From Acidobacteriota bacterium (GTDB taxonomy: Bacteria; Acidobacteriota; Terriglobia; Bryobacterales; Bryobacteraceae), in NCBI GenBank assembly GCA_016213775.1, contig JACQZR010000096.1:44662-108661 (forward strand): DNA of 64,000 nucleotides, given 5' to 3'. Below the pieces are notes generated by a model, which was given only the letters and a program-made list of their open reading frames with translations, did not search any database and was not told where the DNA came from. Position 1 is the first letter of the stretch, and each line of letters opens with the position of its first letter. Shown here in pieces: positions 1 through 8,803 of this stretch. Made by a program: the position numbers and the translations under genes.

Positions 1-1123
1 CCGCCGTCTTGCCGGCGTCGGATCTCTCGTCAACCACCGGAGGTTCCGGTTCGTCCTGATGCACCAGCATGACGTTGGTGATGGAGTACGGGCCGGCTGG
101 AGCGAGGCTCGCCAATGTTTCCAGAGCGAGGTTCACTTCGATTCGCGATTTGCCCTTTTCGAGGACCGCCGCGCGGCGCGCCGGCACGGCGAGCTGCTCG
201 CTTCCGACTTTCAACAGCAGCAGGTACTCTCCAGCAGTCGCCACATCCAGATTCGCCCCCAGGACAATCCGGTCGGCAAGACCGTCGCCGTTGTCATCCA
301 CGGCGGAATCGTAGATTGACTCGATCACCGCCAACGGCGCCAGCACGCGGAATTCTGCCGAAGCGAGCCTCGAAAAAGCAATGCCGGAGCGCGAGACGCC
401 GGTCGCTTTCATAGCCGCAAGGAAGCGTCCGGGTCCCGGCGGACGCCACAGGGCAAAGTAGTTGCCATCACCAGCCTGCCCGTCCAGATCGTGGGAGTCC
501 TCGAGTGTCAGGTCGGTCGCCGTTGCCGCTTCGTCGTCCTGGGCGCGAATGCGCACGATGGCGCGCACGGCGGCGAGCGGCGCGGCGCCGTCGAAAAAGA
601 CGCCGGTCAGGGCAACGGGTTCGTCCAGGCGGTAGATCCCCTTCCCGGTGGCGACTCCCGCGCGCACCGCCGAGCTGGAGGTGTAGGTCGCCACGACGGC
701 CGCCTGAGCGATGACATTCGCGGGCGTGGCCTTGACGCGGTACAGGCCCTCTGGCGATGCCGGGGGAAGTCCGATGAACGTGTGGAAGCCAGGCATGGAG
801 AGCGGCCCAGGGATGATCGCGTTCGAGGGAAGTCCCTCGAAGGAAGAGTAGGAATAACCGAGCGTGCCGGCATTTTGAGCGGTGATCTCGATGCCTGCCG
901 GCGTCAGCAGGCTGATCGTGGCGCCCTGCGCCGATACCACCACGTGAAACACATCGCCGCCCCCAGGCGCTGGATCGGCAATGAACTCGAGGATCGCCGC
1001 CTCGGCCCCGGGCGCGATGAGCGCAGCGCGGCTGTCCCGGCTGGTGAGATGGATCGCCGATTGGTCTTGGGCGATGCCGCAGCGAGCGGCCGTCAACATC
1101 GCCAGAATAAGTGCCGTGGTCAT
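1..1123 (-). CDS. Partial secreted protein, choice-of-anchor X-like (C-terminus beyond window)
   Basis: An open minus-strand frame runs from an ATG at 1123 to the left edge without a stop, giving 374 codons. It begins with a short signal-peptide-like stretch (MTTALILAMLTAARCGIAQ). The rest looks like beta-rich extracellular domains. A calcium-loop-like DDNGDGLADRI sequence lies near residue 278, and an LDGQAGDGNYFALW segment resembles choice-of-anchor X proteins, which is recognition by eye only. The start codon overlaps the stop of the upstream hydrolase gene as ATGA, so the two are probably translated in series and exported together. The function is unknown and the C-terminal end is not visible. 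Confidence 0.75.
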   Translation of the reverse strand, partial: MTTALILAMLTAARCGIAQDQSAIHLTSRDSRAALIAPGAEAAILEFIADPAPGGGDVFHVVVSAQGATISLLTPAGIEITAQNAGTLGYSYSSFEGLPSNAIIPGPLSMPGFHTFIGLPPASPEGLYRVKATPANVIAQAAVVATYTSSSAVRAGVATGKGIYRLDEPVALTGVFFDGAAPLAAVRAIVRIRAQDDEAATATDLTLEDSHDLDGQAGDGNYFALWRPPGPGRFLAAMKATGVSRSGIAFSRLASAEFRVLAPLAVIESIYDSAVDDNGDGLADRIVLGANLDVATAGEYLLLLKVGSEQLAVPARRAAVLEKGKSRIEVNLALETLASLAPAGPYSITNVMLVHQDEPEPPVVDERSDAGKTA

Positions 1124-3651
1124 GGCTCCCGTTCCGTGCAGGCAGGAGAAGTCTGGATGGGGTGAGATTGATTCTCACACGGCCTTTGCAGCGGCGCCTC
1201 GTCCAGCGGATCGGGCGGCATCGGCTGAATCAGCCGAAGCTGATCGCGCACCAATCGTCCCGATTCCACCGACGCGACCGTGGCATGGTTCGCCTTTACG
1301 TGTGCGATTTCCTCGAACGGATACAGGGTGGCGCTTTCCCGCCTCACCGCAATGTCGTTCAGATGGAACTGGTTCGAAACGGTTTCCCGAACCGTCTTGA
1401 CGTGGACCAGGAGATCGAAGAGGGTTAAGCGCAACGGGTTCGGGACAAGCACAGTTTCCGTCTTCGTGCGCTGAACATACCCGGTGATGTGATAGGCGTT
1501 CTGGAGGGTCAAAGTCCACGGGAATTCGGGTATCGAGCCTTGGCCAAGAATCGACTCGGTCTCATCGTAGCTCAAGGTGGGTTTGCCTTCGCGGTGACTG
1601 CCGTCCTTATTCATGTCCGCGGAGATCGCCCGGTAGACAATCGGCACGCGCCGGCCATAAACGGTGAACCCAGAGGGCAAGTGCTGTAAGTTTGCCTGGT
1701 TGAAGCGGTCCGCCTCGGCGACTCTGAGAAAGCGCGTGCCTCGGTTCACCGGATAGTTCTTCCCGACAAACGCCCGGATCGGATCGTCGGAGAACAGAAG
1801 CGAAGCCTCCTGAGAGTCGATCTGGTAATCGGGGCCGGCGGAACCCATGTGGGGCGTTGACAGGGTGATCAGCGACAGCACGCCGAAGTTGTCCGGAACG
1901 CCGCTGACCAGAAAGGCGCGCGAATCCAGCCCGCCCTTGCTATGCGCCAGCAAATGCACATGCCGGACGCCAAAGCTCGCGGCGATTCTCGGTATGTCCC
2001 GGGCTAGCTGGAACGCGTGCCCGCTGATCGACCCCGTAGGCATCGAGATGCTGGTGTCGTAGAGAACGTCAGTGAATGCGTCCACTACGCCGCTGCGCAT
2101 GGCGACCCGCGGCTGGCCGATCTCCGCGAGCAGTCTGCCGTGCCAGAACAAGCCCCCTTGTCCGTCGTCTCCTTCGCCGTTGCCGTGAACCATGATCACC
2201 GGCGCGAGGGCGCCGAAACTCAACTCGACCCAGTCCACCTCGGTGCACTGGCTTCCGTCGGGTCCAGTCAAGACACGGATCTCGTTGGTGGCCGGAACAG
2301 GAGTGTCCCCCGGTTGCGCGCGCCTGGCGAATCGCACGGCCCGGATGGGGAAATCGACGACCAGCAGAGAATAGCCGCCGCCAGGAACGGTGCGGACGGT
2401 GGCGGCATCGCGATAGTCGACGGTTTCGCCGTTGAGGATTACCTGATGCCTGACTTGTGAGTTGCGGTCCCCACCGTTGAGGACCGCCAGCCGCAATCGC
2501 GCCCACCTGGTCAGCACTCCCGTCAGGTAGGCAGTCCCCGCGTCGAACAATCTTCCATTGTCGTCCACCAGGGCGGCGGCGCGTGAAACCCACATGGGGA
2601 TGGTGACCGGCCGGGGAGGCGATCCGCACACTGTTTTAAGGCCGTCTCCCTCGGTGGCAACGAATCGGGTATCTGTGGGGACTCCGGGTTGGTACGGATT
2701 GGGTGGCGGGCCGATGTTGTACCGGATCTCGGGAGCAGTGAGCCAGACGCGGTCGATGTCCTGGTTTTCGAAGCGCAACACTTCCTTCATTTGGAGCCGC
2801 AGGCGGACGGGTCCACGGGAACTGGGGAGGCGGACGTTTTGCAGCACGACTTCGCGCGTCCCGTTGGTGGCCATCAACTCGGGCCGGAGGGCGATTGCAG
2901 CGCCTAATTCGCGGTTTTCCGCGTCGAGCGCCGAGAGCCGCAACTGAAAGCCGAAGGGAATCGAGTTCTCCTCCCAGTCCGCGGTGACACGAAAGGTCTG
3001 CACCGAGCCGACAGCCAGACTCACCGCCGGATCGGGAACGGCGCCCACGACGGTGAGCGACTGGCGGACGAGCCAGTTCTGGCGCACCACGATCTCGCGC
3101 GAGGTGGCGAAGGCCCTTTCCCCGGAGACTATGTCAGCGGTCATCAACCGGCAGGCGAACCGGTATTGGATCTGGCGCTCAGGTTGGGCGCGTGAAGGCG
3201 GCTCGATCCAGAGCCTTCCGGGCAAAGAGATATTGCTCGCCGCCGGAGCGTTGGGTGCGATTGCAATCCCGCTCGTGTCGGCGGTGTGATCGCTGCCCTC
3301 CACCACGGGAGCGCACATCAAACCCACGCCTTGGGGACCCTGCCCAGGGATAGTCGGAAAGGAGCTGATCTGATAGCTGACGACGGCCCGGTACGAGCCG
3401 AAGCGATTGGCAAAGCTGACCGACGGCTCGACATCGAGCGTGTTCGTCGCGCTATCGAAGATATGGGTCCGTCCGGACCAGGTCACTTCGATCCGGTGCA
3501 GCGTGATGGTGCCGCTTTGCGCCATGCATAGGGCAGGAAGAAGACAGGCGGCGAGCGCCTGAGACGGGATACCCCTGACCCTTTGGAGCCAGCCGCTGGA
3601 GCGGGTTTCCAGGCCGTCCTGAGTGCCGAAGCGCGCGGGCATGATCGCCAT
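1120..3651 (-). CDS. Secreted alpha/beta-hydrolase (lipase/esterase-like) with N-terminal beta domains
   Basis: The 843-residue protein starts at the ATG at 3651, which has AGGGAG just upstream, rather than at the longer frame start at 3681. The N-terminus ends a signal peptide near LCMAQ. About 450 residues of beta-rich sequence follow, then a hydrolase core. That core has an oxyanion-type MVHGNGEGDD near residue 485 and the nucleophile elbow AHSKGG near residue 567 (A-H-S-x-G-G), as in triacylglycerol lipase/PGAP1-like folds. Likely role: periplasmic or extracellular ester hydrolysis of unknown substrate. Its stop overlaps the start of the next gene by four bases (ATGA), so the pair is an operon. 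The catalytic Asp and His were not assigned. Confidence 0.8.
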   Translation of the reverse strand: MAIMPARFGTQDGLETRSSGWLQRVRGIPSQALAACLLPALCMAQSGTITLHRIEVTWSGRTHIFDSATNTLDVEPSVSFANRFGSYRAVVSYQISSFPTIPGQGPQGVGLMCAPVVEGSDHTADTSGIAIAPNAPAASNISLPGRLWIEPPSRAQPERQIQYRFACRLMTADIVSGERAFATSREIVVRQNWLVRQSLTVVGAVPDPAVSLAVGSVQTFRVTADWEENSIPFGFQLRLSALDAENRELGAAIALRPELMATNGTREVVLQNVRLPSSRGPVRLRLQMKEVLRFENQDIDRVWLTAPEIRYNIGPPPNPYQPGVPTDTRFVATEGDGLKTVCGSPPRPVTIPMWVSRAAALVDDNGRLFDAGTAYLTGVLTRWARLRLAVLNGGDRNSQVRHQVILNGETVDYRDAATVRTVPGGGYSLLVVDFPIRAVRFARRAQPGDTPVPATNEIRVLTGPDGSQCTEVDWVELSFGALAPVIMVHGNGEGDDGQGGLFWHGRLLAEIGQPRVAMRSGVVDAFTDVLYDTSISMPTGSISGHAFQLARDIPRIAASFGVRHVHLLAHSKGGLDSRAFLVSGVPDNFGVLSLITLSTPHMGSAGPDYQIDSQEASLLFSDDPIRAFVGKNYPVNRGTRFLRVAEADRFNQANLQHLPSGFTVYGRRVPIVYRAISADMNKDGSHREGKPTLSYDETESILGQGSIPEFPWTLTLQNAYHITGYVQRTKTETVLVPNPLRLTLFDLLVHVKTVRETVSNQFHLNDIAVRRESATLYPFEEIAHVKANHATVASVESGRLVRDQLRLIQPMPPDPLDEAPLQRPCENQSHPIQTSPACTEREP

Positions 3652-3730
3652 GATTTCTCCCTGTGCACTCGAAACGCGCAAACGCTGTTCGTGTACGCCC
3701 GTCGAAGTGATGCTACCTTCGCCGGTTGAA

Positions 3731-3752
3731 AATCACCAAGGCACTGGTGATT
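3731..3752. promoter_or_regulatory. Perfect 8-6-8 inverted repeat, candidate operator
   Basis: The arms AATCACCA (3731-3738) and TGGTGATT (3745-3752) are exact reverse complements separated by AGGCAC. The site lies in the 208-bp gap between the divergent hydrolase (start 3651) and DinB-like (start 3860) genes. A TTATAA sequence overlaps the right arm. A dimeric repressor or activator site is a reasonable reading, but no cognate regulator is encoded nearby. Confidence 0.45.
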
Positions 3753-3859
3753 ATAAGCGCACCCGGGTCCGGAGGCAAGGGAATATTGGAGAACATGGCA
3801 GGCCGTCCAAAACCGGAAGGACTCCACAATTGTTATCCGCCGCACGGTAGTCTGGAAAG

Positions 3860-4336
3860 ATGTCTCTGGCACAAGAATTCGCAAACCTCTTCCGGCGCGA
3901 CATCTCCAAGGTGATTCTACAATTGCAGGCGTTCCCGGACGAGGGGACCCTTTGGCAGGCTCTACCCGGCAACCCGAATACGGCGGGGAATCTCATCCTG
4001 CACCTGGAAGGGAACCTGCGGGAGTATATCGGACGGCAGCTTGGCGGGATCCCGTATCAGCGGCAGCGCGATCTGGAGTTCTCCTCGCGCAACGCCGGGA
4101 TTGGGGAGTTGGCCGGGCGATTGGAGGAGGTGCGGGGGATGGTGGCGGGCACGCTGGCTGCGCTTACGGACGAGCAACTGGCGGCGACATTTCCGGAGAA
4201 CGTGCTTGGCGCACCACTCACGACTTCGCAGTTCGTGATTCACCTGTATGGGCACCTGAACTATCACCTTGGGCAGATCGACAGCATCCGGCGGGGGCTC
4301 ACGGGCAAGGGTGCACTTGCGTATCCGCGGCTGTGA
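3860..4336 (+). CDS. DinB-family protein (DUF1572-like)
   Basis: The 158-residue protein has the size and four-helix pattern of DinB/YfiT-like metalloenzymes. The expected metal-ligand histidines are visible: His48 in LILHLEGNL, and His132 and His136 in LYGHLNYHLGQ. Members of this superfamily include thiol-S-transferases that use low-molecular-weight thiols such as bacillithiol or mycothiol; the substrate here is unknown. It is a single cytoplasmic gene divergent from the hydrolase operon. No partner is apparent. Confidence 0.85.
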   Translation: MSLAQEFANLFRRDISKVILQLQAFPDEGTLWQALPGNPNTAGNLILHLEGNLREYIGRQLGGIPYQRQRDLEFSSRNAGIGELAGRLEEVRGMVAGTLAALTDEQLAATFPENVLGAPLTTSQFVIHLYGHLNYHLGQIDSIRRGLTGKGALAYPRL

Positions 4337-4455
4337 GGGGGGTAAGCGTGAGTGGCCGGACCCGATGGGGCGCGGATCAACCCCTCATGGGGGCAAGGCG
4401 AACGCGGATTTTTCACGCAAAACCGCAAGGGAGGACGCAGAAGCGCAAACAGGGC

Positions 4456-4478
4456 TGGTGTGGTGTGGTGTGGTGTGG
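4456..4478 (+). repeat. TGGTG pentanucleotide microsatellite
   Basis: Four and a half tandem copies of TGGTG lie in the 167-bp gap between the convergent DinB-like and RND genes. They follow a stretch of the form CACGCAAAACCGCAAGG that resembles short dispersed intergenic repeats. The gap shows no gene and no clear terminator. Confidence 0.7.
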
Positions 4479-4503
4479 TTAGAGGACGTTGGGTATCAAT
4501 GGG

Positions 4504-7500
4504 CTAGTCCTCTTCAGGGATGACATCCTTCGGGCTGAACCACGGGTACAGCGCGGGCAGCAGGAATAGCGTCAGCAGTGTGGAGGTGACCAGTCCGCCG
4601 ATGACAACGGTGGCCAGGGGGCGTTGCACTTCGGCGCCGGCGGAGGTGGAGACGGCCATCGGAACGAAGCCGAGGCTCGCCACCAGGGCCGTCATCAGGA
4701 CGGGGCGGAGGCGGGTGCCTGCGCCTGTGACGACTGCGGCCATCATGTCGGAACCTTCCTCGCGGAGGCGATTGATGTAGCTGACAAGTACGATCCCGTT
4801 GAGGACGGCGACGCCAAAGAGGGCGATGAATCCCACCGAGGCGGAGAGGTTGAGGTTGAGGGCGCGGAGCCAAAGTGCAGTGATGCCGCCAACCAACGCA
4901 AAGGGCACGTTGAGCAGGATGAGCAGGGACAGTCGGAAGGAGCTGAACGTGGAATAGAGAAGGCCGGTGATGATGGCGAGCGACGCGGGGATGACGATCA
5001 GCAGACGTTTGGTGGCGCGCTCCTGGTTCTCGAACTGGCCGCCCCATTCGATGGTGTAGCCGGGCGGGATGGCGACGGATCTGGAAATGCGCTCGCGGGC
5101 CTCGTTGGCGAAGCTGCCGAGGTCGCGTCCGCGGACGTTGGCCTGGACGACGATGCGGCGCATGGCGTTCTCGCGGGTGATGACTTCAGGGCCACGGCGA
5201 GCTTCGATATTGAGCACCTGGCCGAGCTTGATGCGTTCGCCACCGGGAGCGGTGAGCGGGATGGCGGCCAGAGAAGCGGGCTCTGTCCGGTAGGCTTCGG
5301 GCAGGCGGATGATGACGGGAAAGCGGCGCTGGTTCTGGATGTAATCGGTGACCTGGCGGCCGGCAACAGCGGCCTCGACGAGCTCGCGGGCATCGGAGAC
5401 GTTGAGGCCGTAGCGGGCGAGAGCGGCACGGTTGGCGGTCATTTGTACTTCGCCGACGCCGGAGGTGATCTCCATCTGCGCGTCGGCTGCGCCAGGCACG
5501 GCGGAGATGATGCGGAGGGATTTGTCGGCGAGTTGTTCGAGGGTGACTGGGTCCTCGCCGAAGATCTTGAGGGCGACGTCGGCCTTGATGCCGGAGACCA
5601 CTTCGTCGAGGCGCATGGCCATGGGTTGGGTGAAGTTGTAGGCGACGCCGGGGATCTGTTCGAGGCGTTTGGACATTGCGGCCACGAGGTCTTCCTTGGA
5701 GTGAGCCGTTGTCCACTGCTCGCGCGGCTTGAGCAGGACATAGACATCGGCTTCGTAGATGCCCATTGCTTCGGTGGCGAGGTCGGGGCGTCCCAGCTTG
5801 GAGACGACGCTGGTGACTTCGGGAAATTCCTTAATGGCAAGATCGACCCGGCGGCTGAGTTCGATGGAGTCGGGGAGGGAGATGCCCGGGAGTTTGCGCG
5901 TGGTGATGAGCATCGATCCCTCGTCGAGGCGGGGCATGAATTCGGTGCCGATGTAGGCGAGGGAAACGAGAGCGCCGGCGACTCCCGCGAATCCGGCGAG
6001 AACGACGGGCCAGCGATGCCGGAGAACGGCGGCGAGGGTTCGCTCATAGAAGCGGCGGAGGCTGCCGAACCAGCCTTCGGAGTGGGGTTTGACGCCGTTG
6101 CCCAACGCCGTATAGGTGGCAGCGGGCACCACGGTGAGGGCCAGCAGCAGGGAGCCGAATAAGGCGGAACACACTGTGATGGCCATGGGGCGGAACATGC
6201 GGCCTTCGAGGCCTTCGAGGAAGAAGATGGGGAGGTAGACAGCGATGATGATGCCGACGCCGAAGACGATTGGACGAGTGACCTCATTGGCCGCGAGGCG
6301 GATGCGCTCCTTGCCGTGGAAGTTCTGGTCGCCAGGCTTGCGCTCGAGGCGGCGGACGGCGTTCTCCATCATGACGACGGCGCCATCGACGATCATGCCG
6401 AAGTCGACTGCGCCGAGGCTCATCAGGTTGGCGGATACGCCGAATGCGGCCATGCCGATGAAGCCGACGAGCATGGAGAGTGGGATTACCGCGGCGACGA
6501 TGAGCGAGGCGCGCCAGTTGCCGAGGAAGATGAGGAGCACCAGAACAACGAGAAGGAAGGCTTCCAGGAGGTTCCGGCGAACAGTGGCGATGGTGCCGTC
6601 GATGACGAAGGACTGATCGTAAAAGGGAACGATGCGGACGTCGCCGGGGAGGTGGAGGGCGGCTATGCGCTCCTTGACGCGTTGGATCACTTCGCGGCCG
6701 TTCTCGCCTTTGAGCATGATGGTCATGCCGGAGACGGTTTCACCTTTTCCGTCGCGGAGGACAGCGCCGTAGCGCTGCATGGGCTTGTCGTGGATGGTGG
6801 CGACGTGCCTGAGCAGAACCGGCGTGCCTTTCTTTGCGATGAGAACGACGTTGCCCAGTTCGTCGGGAGCGGTGACGCGGCCGGTGCCGCGGACGGTGTA
6901 TTGTTCGGAGGCGTGCTCGATGTAGCCGCCGCCGAAGTTGGCGTTGTTCTCGCGGATGCGTTCAAAGACGGAGCGGAGGGAGAGGCCGTAGCGGAGGAGG
7001 AGCGATGGATCGACTTCGATTTCGATCTGACGTGTTTCACCGCCCCACGTGTTCACTTCGTTGATACCGCGCACGGCGCGCAATTGGTTCTTGATATTCC
7101 ATTCGTGGAGAGTTTTCATCTCCATGGGAGAGAGCTTCCTGCTTTCCAGGGTGTACTGGTAGATCTCACCGAAAGCCGTGGCGACGGGGCCGAGTTGCGG
7201 CTCGAGACCTTCGGGAATGCGGGCCCGGACCTCCTGGAGGCGCTCGTTGATCCACTGGCGGGCGAGGTAGGTGTTGACGCTGTCCTCAAAGACGACCGTG
7301 ACCATGGAGAGCCCGAGCTTGGAAACAGAACGTACCTCTTGTGTCTTAGGCAATCCCATGAGAACCACTTCGATGGGGTAGGTGACGAGTTGCTCCACTT
7401 CAGAAGGGGGCATGGCCGGGCACTCAGTGGTGATGACGACCTGATTGTTGGTGAGATCGGGAAAGGCGTCGATGGGGATGTGGTAGATGGTGTACAGCCC

Positions 7501-7578
7501 CCAGGCGATGAGGACACTGAGGCCCGCGAATACGACCAGGCGGTTGTGGAGGTGGAACGCGACCAGGCGAGCGAGCAT
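4504..7578 (-). CDS. czcA: Heavy-metal RND efflux pump, inner-membrane subunit (CzcA/CusA family)
   Basis: At 1024 residues this is the usual length for the HME branch of RND transporters. It has an N-terminal transmembrane helix followed by porter domains, the central helix bundle and the second repeat. The proton-relay/specificity segment DFGMIVDGAVVMMEN (about residues 390-405) matches the DFG-x3-DGA pattern of divalent cation pumps (Zn, Co, Cd, Ni) and not the Cu/Ag type. It forms a tripartite pump with the adaptor and outer-membrane genes just upstream. The start follows the czcB stop by one base. The exact metal is inferred. Confidence 0.93.
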   Translation of the reverse strand: MLARLVAFHLHNRLVVFAGLSVLIAWGLYTIYHIPIDAFPDLTNNQVVITTECPAMPPSEVEQLVTYPIEVVLMGLPKTQEVRSVSKLGLSMVTVVFEDSVNTYLARQWINERLQEVRARIPEGLEPQLGPVATAFGEIYQYTLESRKLSPMEMKTLHEWNIKNQLRAVRGINEVNTWGGETRQIEIEVDPSLLLRYGLSLRSVFERIRENNANFGGGYIEHASEQYTVRGTGRVTAPDELGNVVLIAKKGTPVLLRHVATIHDKPMQRYGAVLRDGKGETVSGMTIMLKGENGREVIQRVKERIAALHLPGDVRIVPFYDQSFVIDGTIATVRRNLLEAFLLVVLVLLIFLGNWRASLIVAAVIPLSMLVGFIGMAAFGVSANLMSLGAVDFGMIVDGAVVMMENAVRRLERKPGDQNFHGKERIRLAANEVTRPIVFGVGIIIAVYLPIFFLEGLEGRMFRPMAITVCSALFGSLLLALTVVPAATYTALGNGVKPHSEGWFGSLRRFYERTLAAVLRHRWPVVLAGFAGVAGALVSLAYIGTEFMPRLDEGSMLITTRKLPGISLPDSIELSRRVDLAIKEFPEVTSVVSKLGRPDLATEAMGIYEADVYVLLKPREQWTTAHSKEDLVAAMSKRLEQIPGVAYNFTQPMAMRLDEVVSGIKADVALKIFGEDPVTLEQLADKSLRIISAVPGAADAQMEITSGVGEVQMTANRAALARYGLNVSDARELVEAAVAGRQVTDYIQNQRRFPVIIRLPEAYRTEPASLAAIPLTAPGGERIKLGQVLNIEARRGPEVITRENAMRRIVVQANVRGRDLGSFANEARERISRSVAIPPGYTIEWGGQFENQERATKRLLIVIPASLAIITGLLYSTFSSFRLSLLILLNVPFALVGGITALWLRALNLNLSASVGFIALFGVAVLNGIVLVSYINRLREEGSDMMAAVVTGAGTRLRPVLMTALVASLGFVPMAVSTSAGAEVQRPLATVVIGGLVTSTLLTLFLLPALYPWFSPKDVIPEED

Positions 7579-7579
7579 G

Positions 7580-8803
7580 TTATTCGCCGAGGGAACCTTT
7601 CAGAAGCTGCGATTTCAGCAGGAAGCTGCCGCGGGTGACTATGGTTTCGCCAGACTGCAGCCCGCTGACGATTTCGATCAGGCCGCCGGCGGGCTTGCCA
7701 ACGGTGACGGCGCGCACAAGGAATTTGTTGCCGGAGGCGCGGACGAAGACCGCGGGTTGATTGTCGATTTGCTGTACGGCGGTTTCGTCAATGAAGATGC
7801 CGCGGGCGCTACCCCCGACGTCGAGTTCGGCGGCAGCGAACATCTCGGGCTTCAGCTTCCCGTTCGGATTGGTGAGCTCCACGCGAACGGGGACCGTGCG
7901 GGTCTCCGGATCGAGCTGCTCGCCGAGGCGACTGATGCGGCCGGAGAACCACTGGTCGGGATAAGCCTGGACTTTGATGCGTACATGCATGCCGGTTCGA
8001 ACGCGGGAGAGGTGTTCTTCGGCGAGCGAGGCAATCATCCAGAGCGAGCCGAGGTCGGCGATTTCGAACAGCTCTTCGCCGGCGCTGGTGACTGAACCTA
8101 CGGAGACTTTTCTGGTGAGCACGACGCCATCGGCTGGAGACTTGACGAGGATCAGATCGTTGTCGTGATCGGCTTCGCCTTCTTTGTGATCGTCGTGATC
8201 GTCGGGGCTTACTTGGAGGAAATCGACGAGATGGCGGCGGGTGCGCTCGAGTTCGATTTCGTTGTTGGCGAGCAGGTTTTGGGCGATTTTGAGCTCGGCT
8301 TCGGCGTGATCGAGTTGCTCTTGCGAAGCGGCCTTGAGATCGAAGAGGCGCTTGTATCGGTCGCGCTGGCGCTGGGCATAAATGACAGCGCTGCGCTGGT
8401 GGGTGACGTCGTTGGTGGCTTTGCGATACTGCGCGCGGCCCTCGTGGAGGTCGTGGCTGTGGAGGCCGGCGAGGACCTGGTCTCTTTTTACGCGGTCGCC
8501 GGGGTTGACCAGGATCTTGAGGATCTTGCCGTCGATGATGGCGCCGACGTGCCAACTGCGCTCTTCGTTGACGGCGAGACGTCCTGTGGCCTCGATGCGG
8601 AGAGGAAGAGAGCGCGGTTTCACCTGGAGGAATTCGAGTGTTGCCTGGCGTTGCATGTTGTCGTCGAGAACAACGTCCTTGGGAGTGCCCTCGGTCGTGG
8701 CGGCCTCGGCTTTTGCGGGCTCCGCCTTGACGGCCTGTTCCGGCGGTTTGGAGCAGGCTGCGAGCAGTACGAGAAGAGGCGGGACGATGAGAATGCGATT
8801 CAT
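7580..8803 (-). CDS. czcB: RND efflux periplasmic adaptor lipoprotein (CzcB-like)
   Basis: The 407-residue membrane-fusion protein starts with a lipoprotein signal (LLVLLAAC, lipidated Cys17). A split lipoyl/barrel-sandwich domain (HVGAIIDGKILKILVNPGDRV), an alpha-hairpin (about residues 125-195) and beta-barrel and membrane-proximal domains follow. Between the hairpin and the second lipoyl half, residues 201-216 form an Asp/His-rich loop (DDHDDHKEGEADHDND) that could bind metal. The gene overlaps the upstream czcC stop by four bases and ends one base before czcA, so the three are one operon. Confidence 0.92.
   Translation of the reverse strand: MNRILIVPPLLVLLAACSKPPEQAVKAEPAKAEAATTEGTPKDVVLDDNMQRQATLEFLQVKPRSLPLRIEATGRLAVNEERSWHVGAIIDGKILKILVNPGDRVKRDQVLAGLHSHDLHEGRAQYRKATNDVTHQRSAVIYAQRQRDRYKRLFDLKAASQEQLDHAEAELKIAQNLLANNEIELERTRRHLVDFLQVSPDDHDDHKEGEADHDNDLILVKSPADGVVLTRKVSVGSVTSAGEELFEIADLGSLWMIASLAEEHLSRVRTGMHVRIKVQAYPDQWFSGRISRLGEQLDPETRTVPVRVELTNPNGKLKPEMFAAAELDVGGSARGIFIDETAVQQIDNQPAVFVRASGNKFLVRAVTVGKPAGGLIEIVSGLQSGETIVTRGSFLLKSQLLKGSLGE

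Noticed and set aside
4624..6162. Long plus-strand frame (512 codons) opposite czcA
   Set aside because: Its translation is Gly/Asp/Glu/Ala-rich with no domain pattern and mirrors the GC-rich third positions of the real minus-strand gene.
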